A stretch of DNA of 64,000 bases from Colwellia sp. (GTDB lineage Bacteria > Pseudomonadota > Gammaproteobacteria > Enterobacterales > Alteromonadaceae), in NCBI RefSeq assembly GCF_013214175.1, contig NZ_JABSPA010000001.1, forward strand, positions 398,409 to 462,408, read 5' to 3'. A program made the translations under genes and the position numbers. The notes beneath the pieces were generated by a model. The model was not told the DNA's origin. It saw only the letters and a list, made by a program, of their open reading frames with translations, and made no database searches. Shown in pieces: positions 17,103 through 24,744 of the stretch. Positions within the stretch are counted from its first letter, which is position 1; the number at the start of each line of letters is the position of its first letter.

Positions 17103-17708
17103 ATGAATCCATTCTTGGAAGAACTTTTTGATATCATTGCTATTGATGCTGAGTATCTAAATGGGTACTTAACACCAGGTGAGATGAAATATCTAAATAT
17201 CACTTTGAAGTCTATAGAAGATTTGAATAGCGATTTCTACACAGCAGAACATGGTTTAAACCTAGAAGTTTTACTTTTCTTTTTATTGAAACATTTGAAG
17301 GATATTACACTAATTTGGGAAGATCGTAGTAAAAAGGAAATTCTGCTTAGGTTATATACATCAAACATAATCTCTGGCTATGATTGCTTCCGTTTTGATC
17401 TGTCTAAATTTGAGCAAACATTTAACCCAAGTGGACAAGAGTTGACTTTATATCGAATTGGTCGTGCGAATGAGACTATAGAAAGCCTCGGGAATTCATG
17501 GGCTAAAGACTTCACAGGACTAAAAAATTATGTTCAAGCATCAGCTATAGAGGTGGATACCCGACCTATATTTTCTATAAAAATTAGTGATTCAGAGGTT
17601 TTGTGTCAAGGGCAATCGCAAGAAAGTGAATTTATCTTAAATAAAAATTTCAAATGTAGTGGTATTAGATTACTAAGGGCTGAAGAGCGTAGTAAAATTT
17701 TTATTTAG
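17103..17708 (+). CDS. Possible ADP-ribosyltransferase-fold cassette protein
   Basis: 201 aa from ATG 17103, which has AAGGTG six nt upstream (the track ATG at 17082 has no such site). The C-terminal half carries, in order, LTLYRIGR, SLGNSWAKDF and GQSQESEFIL. This resembles the R / S-T-(S) / E-x-E order of R-S-E type ADP-ribosyltransferases. The N-terminal half is helical and unrecognised. The assignment is inferred from motif order and spacing only. The attC that should follow is reduced to about 20 bp. Confidence 0.5.
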   Translation: MNPFLEELFDIIAIDAEYLNGYLTPGEMKYLNITLKSIEDLNSDFYTAEHGLNLEVLLFFLLKHLKDITLIWEDRSKKEILLRLYTSNIISGYDCFRFDLSKFEQTFNPSGQELTLYRIGRANETIESLGNSWAKDFTGLKNYVQASAIEVDTRPIFSIKISDSEVLCQGQSQESEFILNKNFKCSGIRLLRAEERSKIFI

Positions 17709-17732
17709 TAAATAGTGCTAAGAAATGCTTCA

Positions 17733-17752
17733 CCTAACAAGGCATTATGTAT
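17733..17752 (+). repeat. Collapsed attC remnant
   Basis: CACCTAACAAGGCATTATGT joins the left simple site of an attC directly to the end of its right site; about 80 bp between them are missing. The genes on either side would now move as one cassette. Confidence 0.6.
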
Positions 17753-17770
17753 TACAACGGAGTTTTGAGC

Positions 17771-18118
17771 ATGATGAAAAAATATTTTATTTCCCTGTTC
17801 GTTTTTTTTGTTCTTCAGGGCTGTGGAACTCTCGATAATAAAACTATTTTAATCGATGCTGGAGACCCTAAAGAGAAGGTTATTGAAATACTTGGAATAC
17901 CATACGACCGACAATTTCAAGGACAACAGGAAGCATGGCAATATTGTGTTTCAGGTGCAGGATTTGGCTATAACGACCACAAAATAATTTGGTTTACTGA
18001 TAAAAAAGTAACTGGTATCACTACATATAGAACAACTCGAAGTGGCTGTACTGGCTCTGTAAAAACAATAAAATGGGAAGATGCTCCTGACTTTACAATT
18101 GAAGTGCGTGATAGGTAA
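17771..18118 (+). CDS. Small lipoprotein, SmpA/BamE-like
   Basis: 115 aa from ATG 17771 (ACGGAG upstream). The signal peptide ends in a lipobox, LQGC. The mature part, GDPKEKVIEILGIPYDRQFQGQQEAW, has the G-x-x-x-x-V...LG-x-P pattern of SmpA/OmlA-type domains, and IIWFTDKKVTGI gives a later strand. Membrane-anchored; the partner is unknown. The gene shares a cassette with the ART-like gene because the attC between them has collapsed. Confidence 0.72.
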   Translation: MMKKYFISLFVFFVLQGCGTLDNKTILIDAGDPKEKVIEILGIPYDRQFQGQQEAWQYCVSGAGFGYNDHKIIWFTDKKVTGITTYRTTRSGCTGSVKTIKWEDAPDFTIEVRDR

Positions 18119-18215
18119 TGCATAAGCCAATCAAGCAGGACGAAAAAACAGTTGGCTGTTTTTGTTTCTCAACATTTGAGCCAACTATTTTTTGCCTGTT
18201 AACAGGGCGTTAGTA
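18119..18215 (+). repeat. attC site 10 (degenerate left end)
   Basis: Left end reads TGCATAAGCC instead of xxTAACAAGC; the rest is normal (CAGTTGGCTG / GAGCCAAC, GGGCGTTAGTA). Confidence 0.82.
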
Positions 18216-18262
18216 GTCAATTTGTATCGACCACCGCATATTCAAAAAGAGAAGAAGTAGAA

Positions 18263-19225
18263 ATGGAACCTACAGTATTTATATCTTATTCCCATGATGA
18301 TGAATCACATAAAGATTGGGTATTACAGCTTGCTACAAGGCTGAGATCTAACGGACTTAATGTCTTATTAGACCGTTGGAATCTGAAGTTAGGTCAAGAT
18401 TTAGCTTCATTTATGGAAAGAGGGTTATCTGCATCAAATAGAATAGTTAGCATTTGTTCAGAAAGTTATGTTCAAAAAGCCAATGATGGATATGGCGGTG
18501 TCGGATATGAAAAGCAAATAATGACGGCAGAATTGATGTCTGATTTAAATACAAACTGGGTAGTACCAGTAATCAGAAATAATAGCACAGCTAAAAAGGC
18601 GCCTATTTTTTTAGCTGGGAGGCTATATGTTAGCTTTGAAAATGAATCTTTATATGAAAATTCTTATGAAGAGTTATTACGTGAATTGCTAGATGAACCA
18701 GTACTTCCTATACCACTAATAGGAGAAAACCCATTTAAAACGGCTAAATATTTTGCAGAGCAAAAATTTATACCTGCCTCGGAAAAGTATGTTTCACCTG
18801 CGGTTAAAGGGACTGTAACTTTTGATTACTCAAACAACAATGGGCATTATTTTATTGGGCAAGGCCAATTGGCATTCGAGTTAGATTTTTCTAAATCAAG
18901 TGACAGGTGTATACAGCTTTATAATGATCCACAGAATATAAGAACGGTTGCTGTAGTAAAGGATCGTCACTCTATCTCCGATATCGATGATGCAAGAGTT
19001 TATGATGGTTCATCTAGAGTTCGAAGACCAAACCTTAATCAAATAGCAGTAGTACAAAATGTAAATGGCTTTTTTGCAGCAATAAAAATTATAGACATAA
19101 AAGATGATACTCGTGGCAGTGAATCTGACGAGGTGTCGTTCGAATATGTGATACAAACAAATGGTAGCCCAGATTTCACATCTACTGGTCAAGACTGCAT
19201 ACAAGGCGTTCAAACGGACAAATAA
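18263..19225 (+). CDS. SEFIR/TIR domain protein
   Basis: 320 aa. Residues 4-150 form a SEFIR (TIR-related) domain: FISYSHDDESHKDWV at the start, LDRWNLKLGQDL, and YGGVGYEKQIMTAEL. The C-terminal 170 residues are beta-rich and unrecognised; they include a Trp-free repeat-like text GTVTFDYSNNNGHYFIGQGQ. TIR-family domains in bacteria commonly act in anti-phage signalling or NAD+ depletion; whether this one is catalytic cannot be read. The ORF ends about 28 nt inside attC 11. Confidence 0.85.
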   Translation: MEPTVFISYSHDDESHKDWVLQLATRLRSNGLNVLLDRWNLKLGQDLASFMERGLSASNRIVSICSESYVQKANDGYGGVGYEKQIMTAELMSDLNTNWVVPVIRNNSTAKKAPIFLAGRLYVSFENESLYENSYEELLRELLDEPVLPIPLIGENPFKTAKYFAEQKFIPASEKYVSPAVKGTVTFDYSNNNGHYFIGQGQLAFELDFSKSSDRCIQLYNDPQNIRTVAVVKDRHSISDIDDARVYDGSSRVRRPNLNQIAVVQNVNGFFAAIKIIDIKDDTRGSESDEVSFEYVIQTNGSPDFTSTGQDCIQGVQTDK

Positions 19226-19296
19226 CAGCTGGCTTTTGCTCCTTCGTCGCTAATTTTTAGCCAACTATTTTATTGCCCGTTAACAGGGCGTTGGTC
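19197..19296 (+). repeat. attC site 11
   Basis: Left end GCATACAAGGC (ATACAAG instead of TAACAAG), right end GGGCGTTGGTC. Inner arms CAGCTGGCT / AGCCAAC. Confidence 0.85.
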
Positions 19297-19314
19297 TCAA
19301 GGGAAACTTCGTCT

Positions 19315-20022
19315 ATGCCTAAATATGAAAGTATCGCAGAAGCACCATTTTCGGTAAGAAAGAGATACTTTCAAATAAAGTACAGCAAGTACTTTATGAG
19401 TGTTACTCGTTTTTATTCTAGAGTGTCGCTTACTATCAAGGAAAGGAAGAAAAACCGTGTGTTAACTGATACGTTGAAAACGCTTAAAAAAGAAATAATC
19501 AGGGCACGAAATACTGATAATGAATGCGTACAAGTTTTAATGAATTTAGGGCTATTCTTTCTAATTGCTGAAAAAGATATCCAAACAGTTAAAATTGATG
19601 CTCTTACACACCATGACGAGTGGAAGAGATTACTCTCCTTGAGAATTATTCTTCTCACTATCTACGAATGGGATATGAGTAAGGCGAGTAGTAAAAATTT
19701 AAAAGAGCTACTTATTCAGTCTTCTGTCGAAGAGAAACTACAGAAAGAATTGTTTAAATCACTAAGGTTGTTGCGTAAATCAAGAGATAAGGCTGCGACA
19801 CAACTGCATTTTGAAAGAAATAATATTATAGCTCATCGTAATTCGGATGCTTTATTACAGCTAAATACGATCCAGCATTTAAATACAAAATTGGTATTTA
19901 ATGTTGTTACCGATTTTTATGAATCATCAGCGATTTTTATGCAAGTATTACCGAAAGTTCTACTACAGGCAGGAAGCCTAGAAGGTCTATTTTCTTATTT
20001 ACTTAAGAGTAAAGAGACCTAA
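19315..20022 (+). CDS. HEPN-like helical cassette protein
   Basis: 235 aa from ATG 19315 (AAGGGAAA upstream); the earlier track start lies inside attC 11. The protein is all helical and basic. HFERNNIIAHRN near residue 180 is the type of R-N-x-x-x-x-H motif found in HEPN/AbiV-like proteins, so an RNase or toxin role is possible. It is the last gene of the + array. Confidence 0.6.
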   Translation: MPKYESIAEAPFSVRKRYFQIKYSKYFMSVTRFYSRVSLTIKERKKNRVLTDTLKTLKKEIIRARNTDNECVQVLMNLGLFFLIAEKDIQTVKIDALTHHDEWKRLLSLRIILLTIYEWDMSKASSKNLKELLIQSSVEEKLQKELFKSLRLLRKSRDKAATQLHFERNNIIAHRNSDALLQLNTIQHLNTKLVFNVVTDFYESSAIFMQVLPKVLLQAGSLEGLFSYLLKSKET

Positions 20023-20094
20023 CACATATGAGCCTATCTCACGTCCATAGCCAATAGTGTTATTTTGCTGCCGTTAGGCAGCAAGTTGTTATCA
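20016..20094 (+). repeat. attC site 12 (divergent, short)
   Basis: Begins GACCTAACACA and ends AAGTTGTTATCA. The inner structure differs from the other sites (hairpin GCTGCC-gtta-GGCAGC). It is followed by ATACAAAATCTAATCC, the same block as after attC 8. Confidence 0.6.
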
Positions 20095-20463
20095 ATACAA
20101 AATCTAATCCAAATATACTATTCATATAAATGACTAATGTCTTCTTTGTTAAGGTTTTCAGATATCAGCCAATACACAAAACCTATCAACAACTCTTCAA
20201 CTGAAGGCTGATGTCTGAAAGGCTCACAATGAAGAAACCGCGGGAAGCTAGCGCTGTGCTATGGGGATTGCTCTGTTATCTTTTGGTCTTGGTGGGTAAA
20301 ATACTTTATCAATATTAATTTACGTTGCTTCAACGTGTTTTTCACTGTGATATTTCTCCTAATGCTATTTTATCTTAGTCCTTATTCGGCAATTGTGGGT
20401 AAACCGAACAAGGCTAGCCCTTATCTCCATTTCCGATAATTTAACTTTTGCCAATCTGAACTA
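20095..20463. other. Non-coding stretch with long hairpin, then IS91 left end
   Basis: No gene. TTTCAGATATCAGCC and GGCTGATGTCTGAAA (about 20157-20221) form a 15-bp stem with one G-T pair and a 29- to 35-nt loop. From about 20375 the sequence CCTTATTCGGCAATT begins what is likely the IS91 replication-origin end. Confidence 0.55.
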
Positions 20464-21660
20464 CTAATTCAACATTAAGGGCGGTGCACGAGGCAAATAC
20501 AAGTGCGGTAAGACTTCAGTGACTTCCATGCCTGCGCCACAGCAAGGACACACAAAGGTAGCTGCTGGCTCATGCGTTTTTGTCTCACCCGATATCTCTT
20601 TATCCAATGGCACTATCGGGACTTTAACGTTTAATAACTGTCGTGCTTTATCCAAGTTCTTCTTACGACCTGTATTCGCTGTCAAACCGTAATGACGAAT
20701 ACGGTGAAAACCACTGGGTAACACATGCAGCAAAAAACGTCGGATAAACTCATCGTGAGTCAGCATCATGGTGCGGTGTCTATTCTGCTCTTTAACGCGA
20801 TAGTTCTTCCACTTGAAACTGACCGTTTGTTTATCCATAGCAACCAATCGTGAGTTTGCGATAGCAACCCGATGTGTGTATCTCGATAGATAAGCCAATA
20901 CAGCTTGTGGCCCTGCAAAGGGTCGTTTGGCATAAACCACCCATTCAACGTTACGTTGATTGTTTAGCCACGCCAAAAAAGGTATTTCTTCCTCAATAGG
21001 CAAACACTTACCAAAGAACAGTAACTCATTATGCTCAAAGGCTTCGCGTAACATCTCAAGATATAATCGTCGAAATAAACGTGATAACACGCGTACAGGT
21101 AAGAAGAATCCTGCTTTACACGACACCCAGTTTTCACCATCAAGCGATAAGCCACCACCCGGTACAATGCCATGCACATGGGGATGATGCGTCATGGCAC
21201 TGCCCCACGTATGCAAGACAAAAGTCACACCTAAGCGAGCACCTAAATGTTTAGTATCCGCGCCAATCGTTAACAGTGTTTTGGCAGCGGCTTTGAGTAA
21301 CAAAGCATACATTACCGACTTATTGTAATAAGCCAACTCACTAATGGCGTTGGGTAACGTAAATACCACATGATAGTAATCCACTGGCAATAACTCAGTT
21401 TGTCTAGCAGTTAACCAACGTTTCGCTGCGCTGGCTTGGCACTTTGGGCAATGACGATTGCGACACGAGTTATAGGCAATTTGAGTATGCTCACACGCAG
21501 GGCAATGTAAAACATGACCACCGAGCACTTCACTGCGGCAATGCTCAACGGCAGACATCACTTTGAGTTGCGCTAAACTGACATGGCCTACATGACTATC
21601 ACGCCAACGTTGGCCGTGTGCTCGAAAGACATCGGCGACTTCCCGTGTTGGGCGAGGCAT
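20464..21660 (-). CDS. IS91-family HUH (Y2) transposase
   Basis: 398 aa. It has an N-terminal zinc finger CPACEHTQ...CRNRHCPKC (residues 57-80), the HUH metal site HHPHVHGIVPGGG, and the tyrosine pair in YLSRYTHRVAI. It catalyses rolling-circle transposition. The C-terminus has a CPCCGAGM pair that may bind a second zinc. It appears full-length. Confidence 0.93.
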   Translation of the reverse strand: MPRPTREVADVFRAHGQRWRDSHVGHVSLAQLKVMSAVEHCRSEVLGGHVLHCPACEHTQIAYNSCRNRHCPKCQASAAKRWLTARQTELLPVDYYHVVFTLPNAISELAYYNKSVMYALLLKAAAKTLLTIGADTKHLGARLGVTFVLHTWGSAMTHHPHVHGIVPGGGLSLDGENWVSCKAGFFLPVRVLSRLFRRLYLEMLREAFEHNELLFFGKCLPIEEEIPFLAWLNNQRNVEWVVYAKRPFAGPQAVLAYLSRYTHRVAIANSRLVAMDKQTVSFKWKNYRVKEQNRHRTMMLTHDEFIRRFLLHVLPSGFHRIRHYGLTANTGRKKNLDKARQLLNVKVPIVPLDKEISGETKTHEPAATFVCPCCGAGMEVTEVLPHLYLPRAPPLMLN

Positions 21661-21667
21661 GAGCGGC

Positions 21668-22546
21668 TCAATGCTTTATCGACAATGAATCTAATGGGCT
21701 GATAACTTGTCTGAGTAGATCAGTGGCCACTTGCGTATACCGCGCCGTGGTATTCAGTTGAGCATGCCCTAGTAATACCTGAATCACGCGAATATCTACA
21801 CCCGCTTCAAGTAAGTGCGTAGCAAAACTATGACGTAACGTGTGCATTGATACATTCTTGTCAATGGCCGCGGCCTTAGCGGTTTGTTTACATATTCTAC
21901 TGAGATGGCGAGAGGTCATATGATCGATAGGGTTCAAGCCAGGAAATAACCAACTACCTTCAAACATTTGGCCTTCATTGTTCGCAAAACGCCACCAATC
22001 CCGAAGATGCTCAACCAGTGCGGGTGATAACAGCGCATAGCGATCACGACTGCCTTTACCTTGCTCAATACGCAGGATCATACGCTCACTATCGATATCA
22101 CTCACTTTTAAAGCCACCACTTCACTGACACGTAATCCCGAGCCATAACCGACGGCTAACGCGGCTTTGAATTTAGGATGCATGGTACAAGACATAAAGC
22201 GCTTAGCCTCGTCTAGACTCAGCACCACAGGTAACTTACGTGCAACCGTCACAGGACAAACCCGTGCGATGACTTCAGGTTTATCGAGTGTTATTTTGAA
22301 TAAGAACTTAAGTGCGGTTAGCGTGGCATTGACGGTGATACCAGAAACACCGTGAGTGACCATGAAAAGTTGGAACTCACGCAACTCTTCTTGGGTGGAT
22401 GTTTCAGGAGAGTGTTGTAAAAATTCACAGAATTTATTAACACCACGGATATAAGAAATTTGTGTGTTAGTGGCGAGTTTACGCAGGATCATGTCTTCGT
22501 TGATGCGCTGACGCAGTGGTACTGAAAAGTATGGGCTGATGTTCAT
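21668..22546 (-). CDS. Tyrosine recombinase associated with IS91 element
   Basis: 292 aa with a SAM-like N-terminal domain and a complete catalytic set: R in YGSGLRVSEV, K in GKGSRDR, H-x-x-R in MHTLRHSFATHLLEAG, H in LLGHAQLNTTARY with the Y. It lies directly upstream of the IS91 transposase. The IntI-specific stretch between the catalytic boxes is absent, so it is not an integron integrase. Confidence 0.92.
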   Translation of the reverse strand: MNISPYFSVPLRQRINEDMILRKLATNTQISYIRGVNKFCEFLQHSPETSTQEELREFQLFMVTHGVSGITVNATLTALKFLFKITLDKPEVIARVCPVTVARKLPVVLSLDEAKRFMSCTMHPKFKAALAVGYGSGLRVSEVVALKVSDIDSERMILRIEQGKGSRDRYALLSPALVEHLRDWWRFANNEGQMFEGSWLFPGLNPIDHMTSRHLSRICKQTAKAAAIDKNVSMHTLRHSFATHLLEAGVDIRVIQVLLGHAQLNTTARYTQVATDLLRQVISPLDSLSIKH

Positions 22547-22700
22547 GGGGTATTCTCCAAGCTAAGGTGAGGCTACATGCCTCAAGACTTAGTTTAGGAA
22601 TAAGTGAAGGTGTTAAAGGGGTGAACGGTGCTTGCCAAACACACCATTACCGCGGAGCGGTTTAGTTCAATGTGGTAAAAGCTGAAACTGGTTAACCGAG

Positions 22701-22920
22701 TTTGGAGTATGACACTTATTACTTATGAGAGTACTTTTGATCGGTATTTGTTGCCAATATAATTATGTACACATTTTGATAATGGCTAATTGCGGCCTTA
22801 ATGCCGATTCCGAGGGAATGGGCAACTCCCTAATAGCATTTTCGAGGGGATGGGCACAAAACCCCTATTCTCTAATGCTTTTAAAAATCATTAAACTTAA
22901 TTTAGTGGTAGATCCGCTTT
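22701..22920. other. Repeat-rich non-coding stretch right of IS91
   Basis: Contains two similar tandem words: GATTCCGAGGGAATGGGCA (about 22806) and TTTTCGAGGGGATGGGCA (22839-22856). The second is the inverted partner of 8728-8753. It may be the IS91 terminus or an older repeat. Confidence 0.5.
22840..22865 (+). repeat. 26-bp word, inverted copy of 8728-8753
   Basis: TTTCGAGGGGATGGGCACAA and the six bases after it are identical to the reverse complement of 8728-8753. Confidence 0.6.
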
Positions 22921-23271
22921 CTCTTACACATATGCACCAGAAAAGTCGAATATCCAATAGAGCGTTTTACCATGGAAATCAAGCAGCAACTTGATGTACT
23001 TGATCAACATTTTGCGAATAACAAATATATGTATGGTGACCAATACACAATTGCTGATATGGCTATATGGCCTTGGTATGGTGATCTGGTACAAAATAGA
23101 ATATATGAAGCTACCCAATTTCTACAAACTAAAACTTATAAAAACCTAGTGCACAGGACTGAAGAAATTGGACAACGAGCAGCGGTTAAACGTGGGGGAA
23201 TGGTCAATCGTACCAGGGGTGAATTGAAGCATGAGCGGCATGATGCTAGTGATTTTGAATTAAAAACATAA
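22921..23271 (+). pseudogene. YghU/YfcG-type glutathione S-transferase, C-terminal fragment with frameshift
   Basis: The track ORF at 22972 reads MEIKQQLDVLDQHFANNKYM, YTIADMAIWPWYG and ends RHDASDFELKT, a clear match to the C-terminal half of YghU-type glutathione transferases, including the HERHDASDFE tail. In-frame sequence continues upstream as VEYPIERFT, and before that the family text YAPEK appears one base out of frame (near 22940). The thioredoxin-like N-terminal domain is missing. This is a truncated, frameshifted relic between IS91 and the inverted cassette segment. Confidence 0.85.
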
Positions 23272-23628
23272 AACAAAGTGCTCGATACCGAAAAACATTA
23301 CACCAAATAATGAATTAGCTTAGATTTGACATGAATAGATATTAGCATTGACTTAATCATATTATTGGTTAGTCAACGTTAGAATGCGGACTAATATACC
23401 CTAATGTCTGTTAGTGAATTTTTGTAGACCATCAGTACCATGAGCTACAAAAATTCACATATTTAATGCTCAAGAGACATCCATCAATGACCGCTATGAG
23501 CCTTGAAACGGACGTTAGAAATAACGGTGGTGTAACTTCCGCTTAGCGTTACATTCACCATTTGAACTCAAGCCACATTGCGGACATTATGAAATAAAAT
23601 AAACCACAGTTTCGGATTAGGTTTTGTA
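23272..23628. other. Non-coding stretch with perfect hairpin and repeated words
   Basis: No gene. A perfect 14-bp stem GTGAATTTTTGTAG (23414-23427) / CTACAAAAATTCAC (23445-23458) with a 17-nt loop. CCACATTGCGGACATTA (23573-23589) is the complement of a word at 15242. Motif TGACCGCTATGAGCC followed by CGGACGTTAG is also present. Confidence 0.6.
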
Positions 23629-23724
23629 TCGATTACGCCCCACTATGGTGCGAGTAATAGTTGGCTTAAATGTGTAGCGAAACTGAATCAACTGTTATTT
23701 GCCCGTTTGAACGTCTTAATAGCA
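23629..23724 (-). repeat. attC site 13, minus orientation, mutated cores
   Basis: Read on the minus strand: degenerate left site TATTAAGACG, arms CAACTGTTATT..., AGCCAACTATTACT, right end GGGGCGTAATCG (GTAATCG in place of GTTATCG). Followed by ATACAAAACCTAATCC, as after attC 8 and 12. Confidence 0.78.
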
Positions 23725-23730
23725 TTTTAT

Positions 23731-24375
23731 TTACGATGTACTATCTGCTGTACTTAGTGTGTTTGACAATAACTTTTTAAAATCGCAATTGTTTTTATCA
23801 ATTGATTTTCTTAGTTTTTCTGCCCCAGAACTATCACCTATTTCTTTATTAACTAATTTAATTATTTGATACCTAATAACATTTAATTGAGATAGTAGAT
23901 CTTCTTTTAGTAGCCATTGGATTAGTACCATTTTATCATCTCCAGCTTCATGACTTTTTTTATTCATTTTGATCATGATACTGATGATTTCAAAGTTTTT
24001 TAATTCGATTTCGGCAGAAATATCATCTTTAGCAATAACGTGAAATTGGTCTAAAGCACCAACCATATTTCTAGTGGAGTTAAGTAAATTTGAATGAAAC
24101 TCTTCAGACTTTACATATGGATCAATGATACTGATTAACGCTGACCTGTATTCACTCATAAATTTTATAAAGTTAAGTGATACATCTTTCTTACGAGTTA
24201 AGTTTAAATCGTCTAGATGTTTAAGCCAAGTAAATAAAATTCCTAAAAGGACAACTATCACTGATAAAAATGGAATAGTAATCGTTGATGACAAATCAGT
24301 TTTAACTAATTCACTTGCTGTAAAACCACACAAAAAGAGCAGTAAAAAGAGCAGTAATAACGCTCGTGTCTTCAT
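23731..24375 (-). CDS. Membrane-anchored hypothetical protein, cassette
   Basis: Unrecognised, 214 aa. Two N-terminal hydrophobic helices (RALLLLFLLLFLCGFTAS and ITIPFLSVIVVLLGILFTWL) are followed by a long helical, charged cytoplasmic domain. Start ATG follows AAGGATATTTT on the minus strand, directly after attC 14. Confidence 0.7.
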   Translation of the reverse strand: MKTRALLLLFLLLFLCGFTASELVKTDLSSTITIPFLSVIVVLLGILFTWLKHLDDLNLTRKKDVSLNFIKFMSEYRSALISIIDPYVKSEEFHSNLLNSTRNMVGALDQFHVIAKDDISAEIELKNFEIISIMIKMNKKSHEAGDDKMVLIQWLLKEDLLSQLNVIRYQIIKLVNKEIGDSSGAEKLRKSIDKNNCDFKKLLSNTLSTADSTS

Positions 24376-24424
24376 CGTGAAAATATCCTTATTTAAAAAT
24401 AACAGTTAATTATGGATCAACAAA

Positions 24425-24520
24425 TGCTAACGCCGCAATAAGCGGCATGTAATTGTTGGCTAAAATGTGAAGAGAATCTGAAGTTGGCCTACTGCTACAT
24501 GTCCGAATTCATTAGCTTGT
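24425..24520 (-). repeat. attC site 14, interrupted by IS110
   Basis: On the minus strand this piece runs from ACAAGCTAATGAATTCGGAC to GCGGCGTTAGCA. Its first bases are separated by the IS110 element from the rest of the left site, GTGCCTTAACAAG, at 25724-25736. Removing the element restores a continuous GCCTTAACAAGCTAATG. Confidence 0.85.
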
Positions 24521-24579
24521 ATGGATAATACATCCATCTTTTTATTCTTTTCAAAACCAGTTTAGGTAAAGTGAGGCCC

Positions 24580-24715
24580 AAGCTTTGGCTGCAACCAAAG
24601 CCTTTTTATACGGTGTTCGATTGATTGCAGGCTCCTCTATTGAGAGACCGATAACAAGATGGAACGCCGTATAAAACTCCAAGCACTAAACTCGGATAGT
24701 CAACTGGGCCTCGAG
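24580..24715 (+). ncRNA. Candidate IS110 bridge RNA
   Basis: Located between the left tip and the transposase. Hairpin GCTTTGG/CCAAAGC (24582-24601) is followed by a long stem TTTTATACGGTGTTC (24604-24618) pairing with GAACGCCGTATAAAA (24662-24676) around a 43-nt internal loop, then GGGC-ctcga-GCCC near 24706. A stem with internal loops in this position is what is known for IS110 bridge RNAs. Exact ends are not determined. Confidence 0.55.
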
Positions 24716-24744
24716 CCCGAATAGCAAGGCAGAGTCAGCTTATT

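Larger units (their letters stand above)
10508..20094 (+). other. Integron cassette array without integrase (CALIN), + oriented
   Basis: Around twelve ORFs on one strand are each followed by an imperfect inverted repeat of about 100 bp that starts (C/A)xTAACAAG and ends GGGCGTTAxx. The inner arms are CAGTTGGCT and AGCCAAC. These are attC recombination sites of one family. Most cassettes hold one promoterless gene beginning 15-60 bp after the previous attC. No integron integrase is found; the tyrosine recombinase at 21668 lacks the IntI-specific insertion. The left limit is a GTTAGGC core-like word at 10508-10514. Confidence 0.9.
20375..22700 (-). mobile_element. IS91-family element with tyrosine recombinase
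   Basis: Two adjacent minus-strand genes, a tyrosine recombinase and an HUH transposase, 7 nt apart. This is the arrangement of the IS91 subgroup that carries an integrase-like gene. IS91 elements move by rolling-circle transposition without inverted repeats or target duplication, so ends cannot be fixed from the sequence alone. The origin end should be on the left (downstream of the transposase), the terminus on the right. Confidence 0.8.

Noticed and set aside
10877-19296. Regular repeats as a CRISPR array
   Set aside because: The repeats are about 100 bp, imperfectly palindromic, and separated by gene-sized unique DNA; they have attC cores and no Cas genes are present.
21668-22546. Tyrosine recombinase near the array as the missing integron integrase
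   Set aside because: It lacks the extra IntI stretch between the catalytic boxes, lies 7 nt from an IS91 transposase on the same strand, and matches the integrase-like gene of that IS91 subgroup.
22725-22994. 89-aa ORF across the repeat region and GST relic
   Set aside because: It overlaps the GST fragment in another frame and runs through repeats; no protein-like features.
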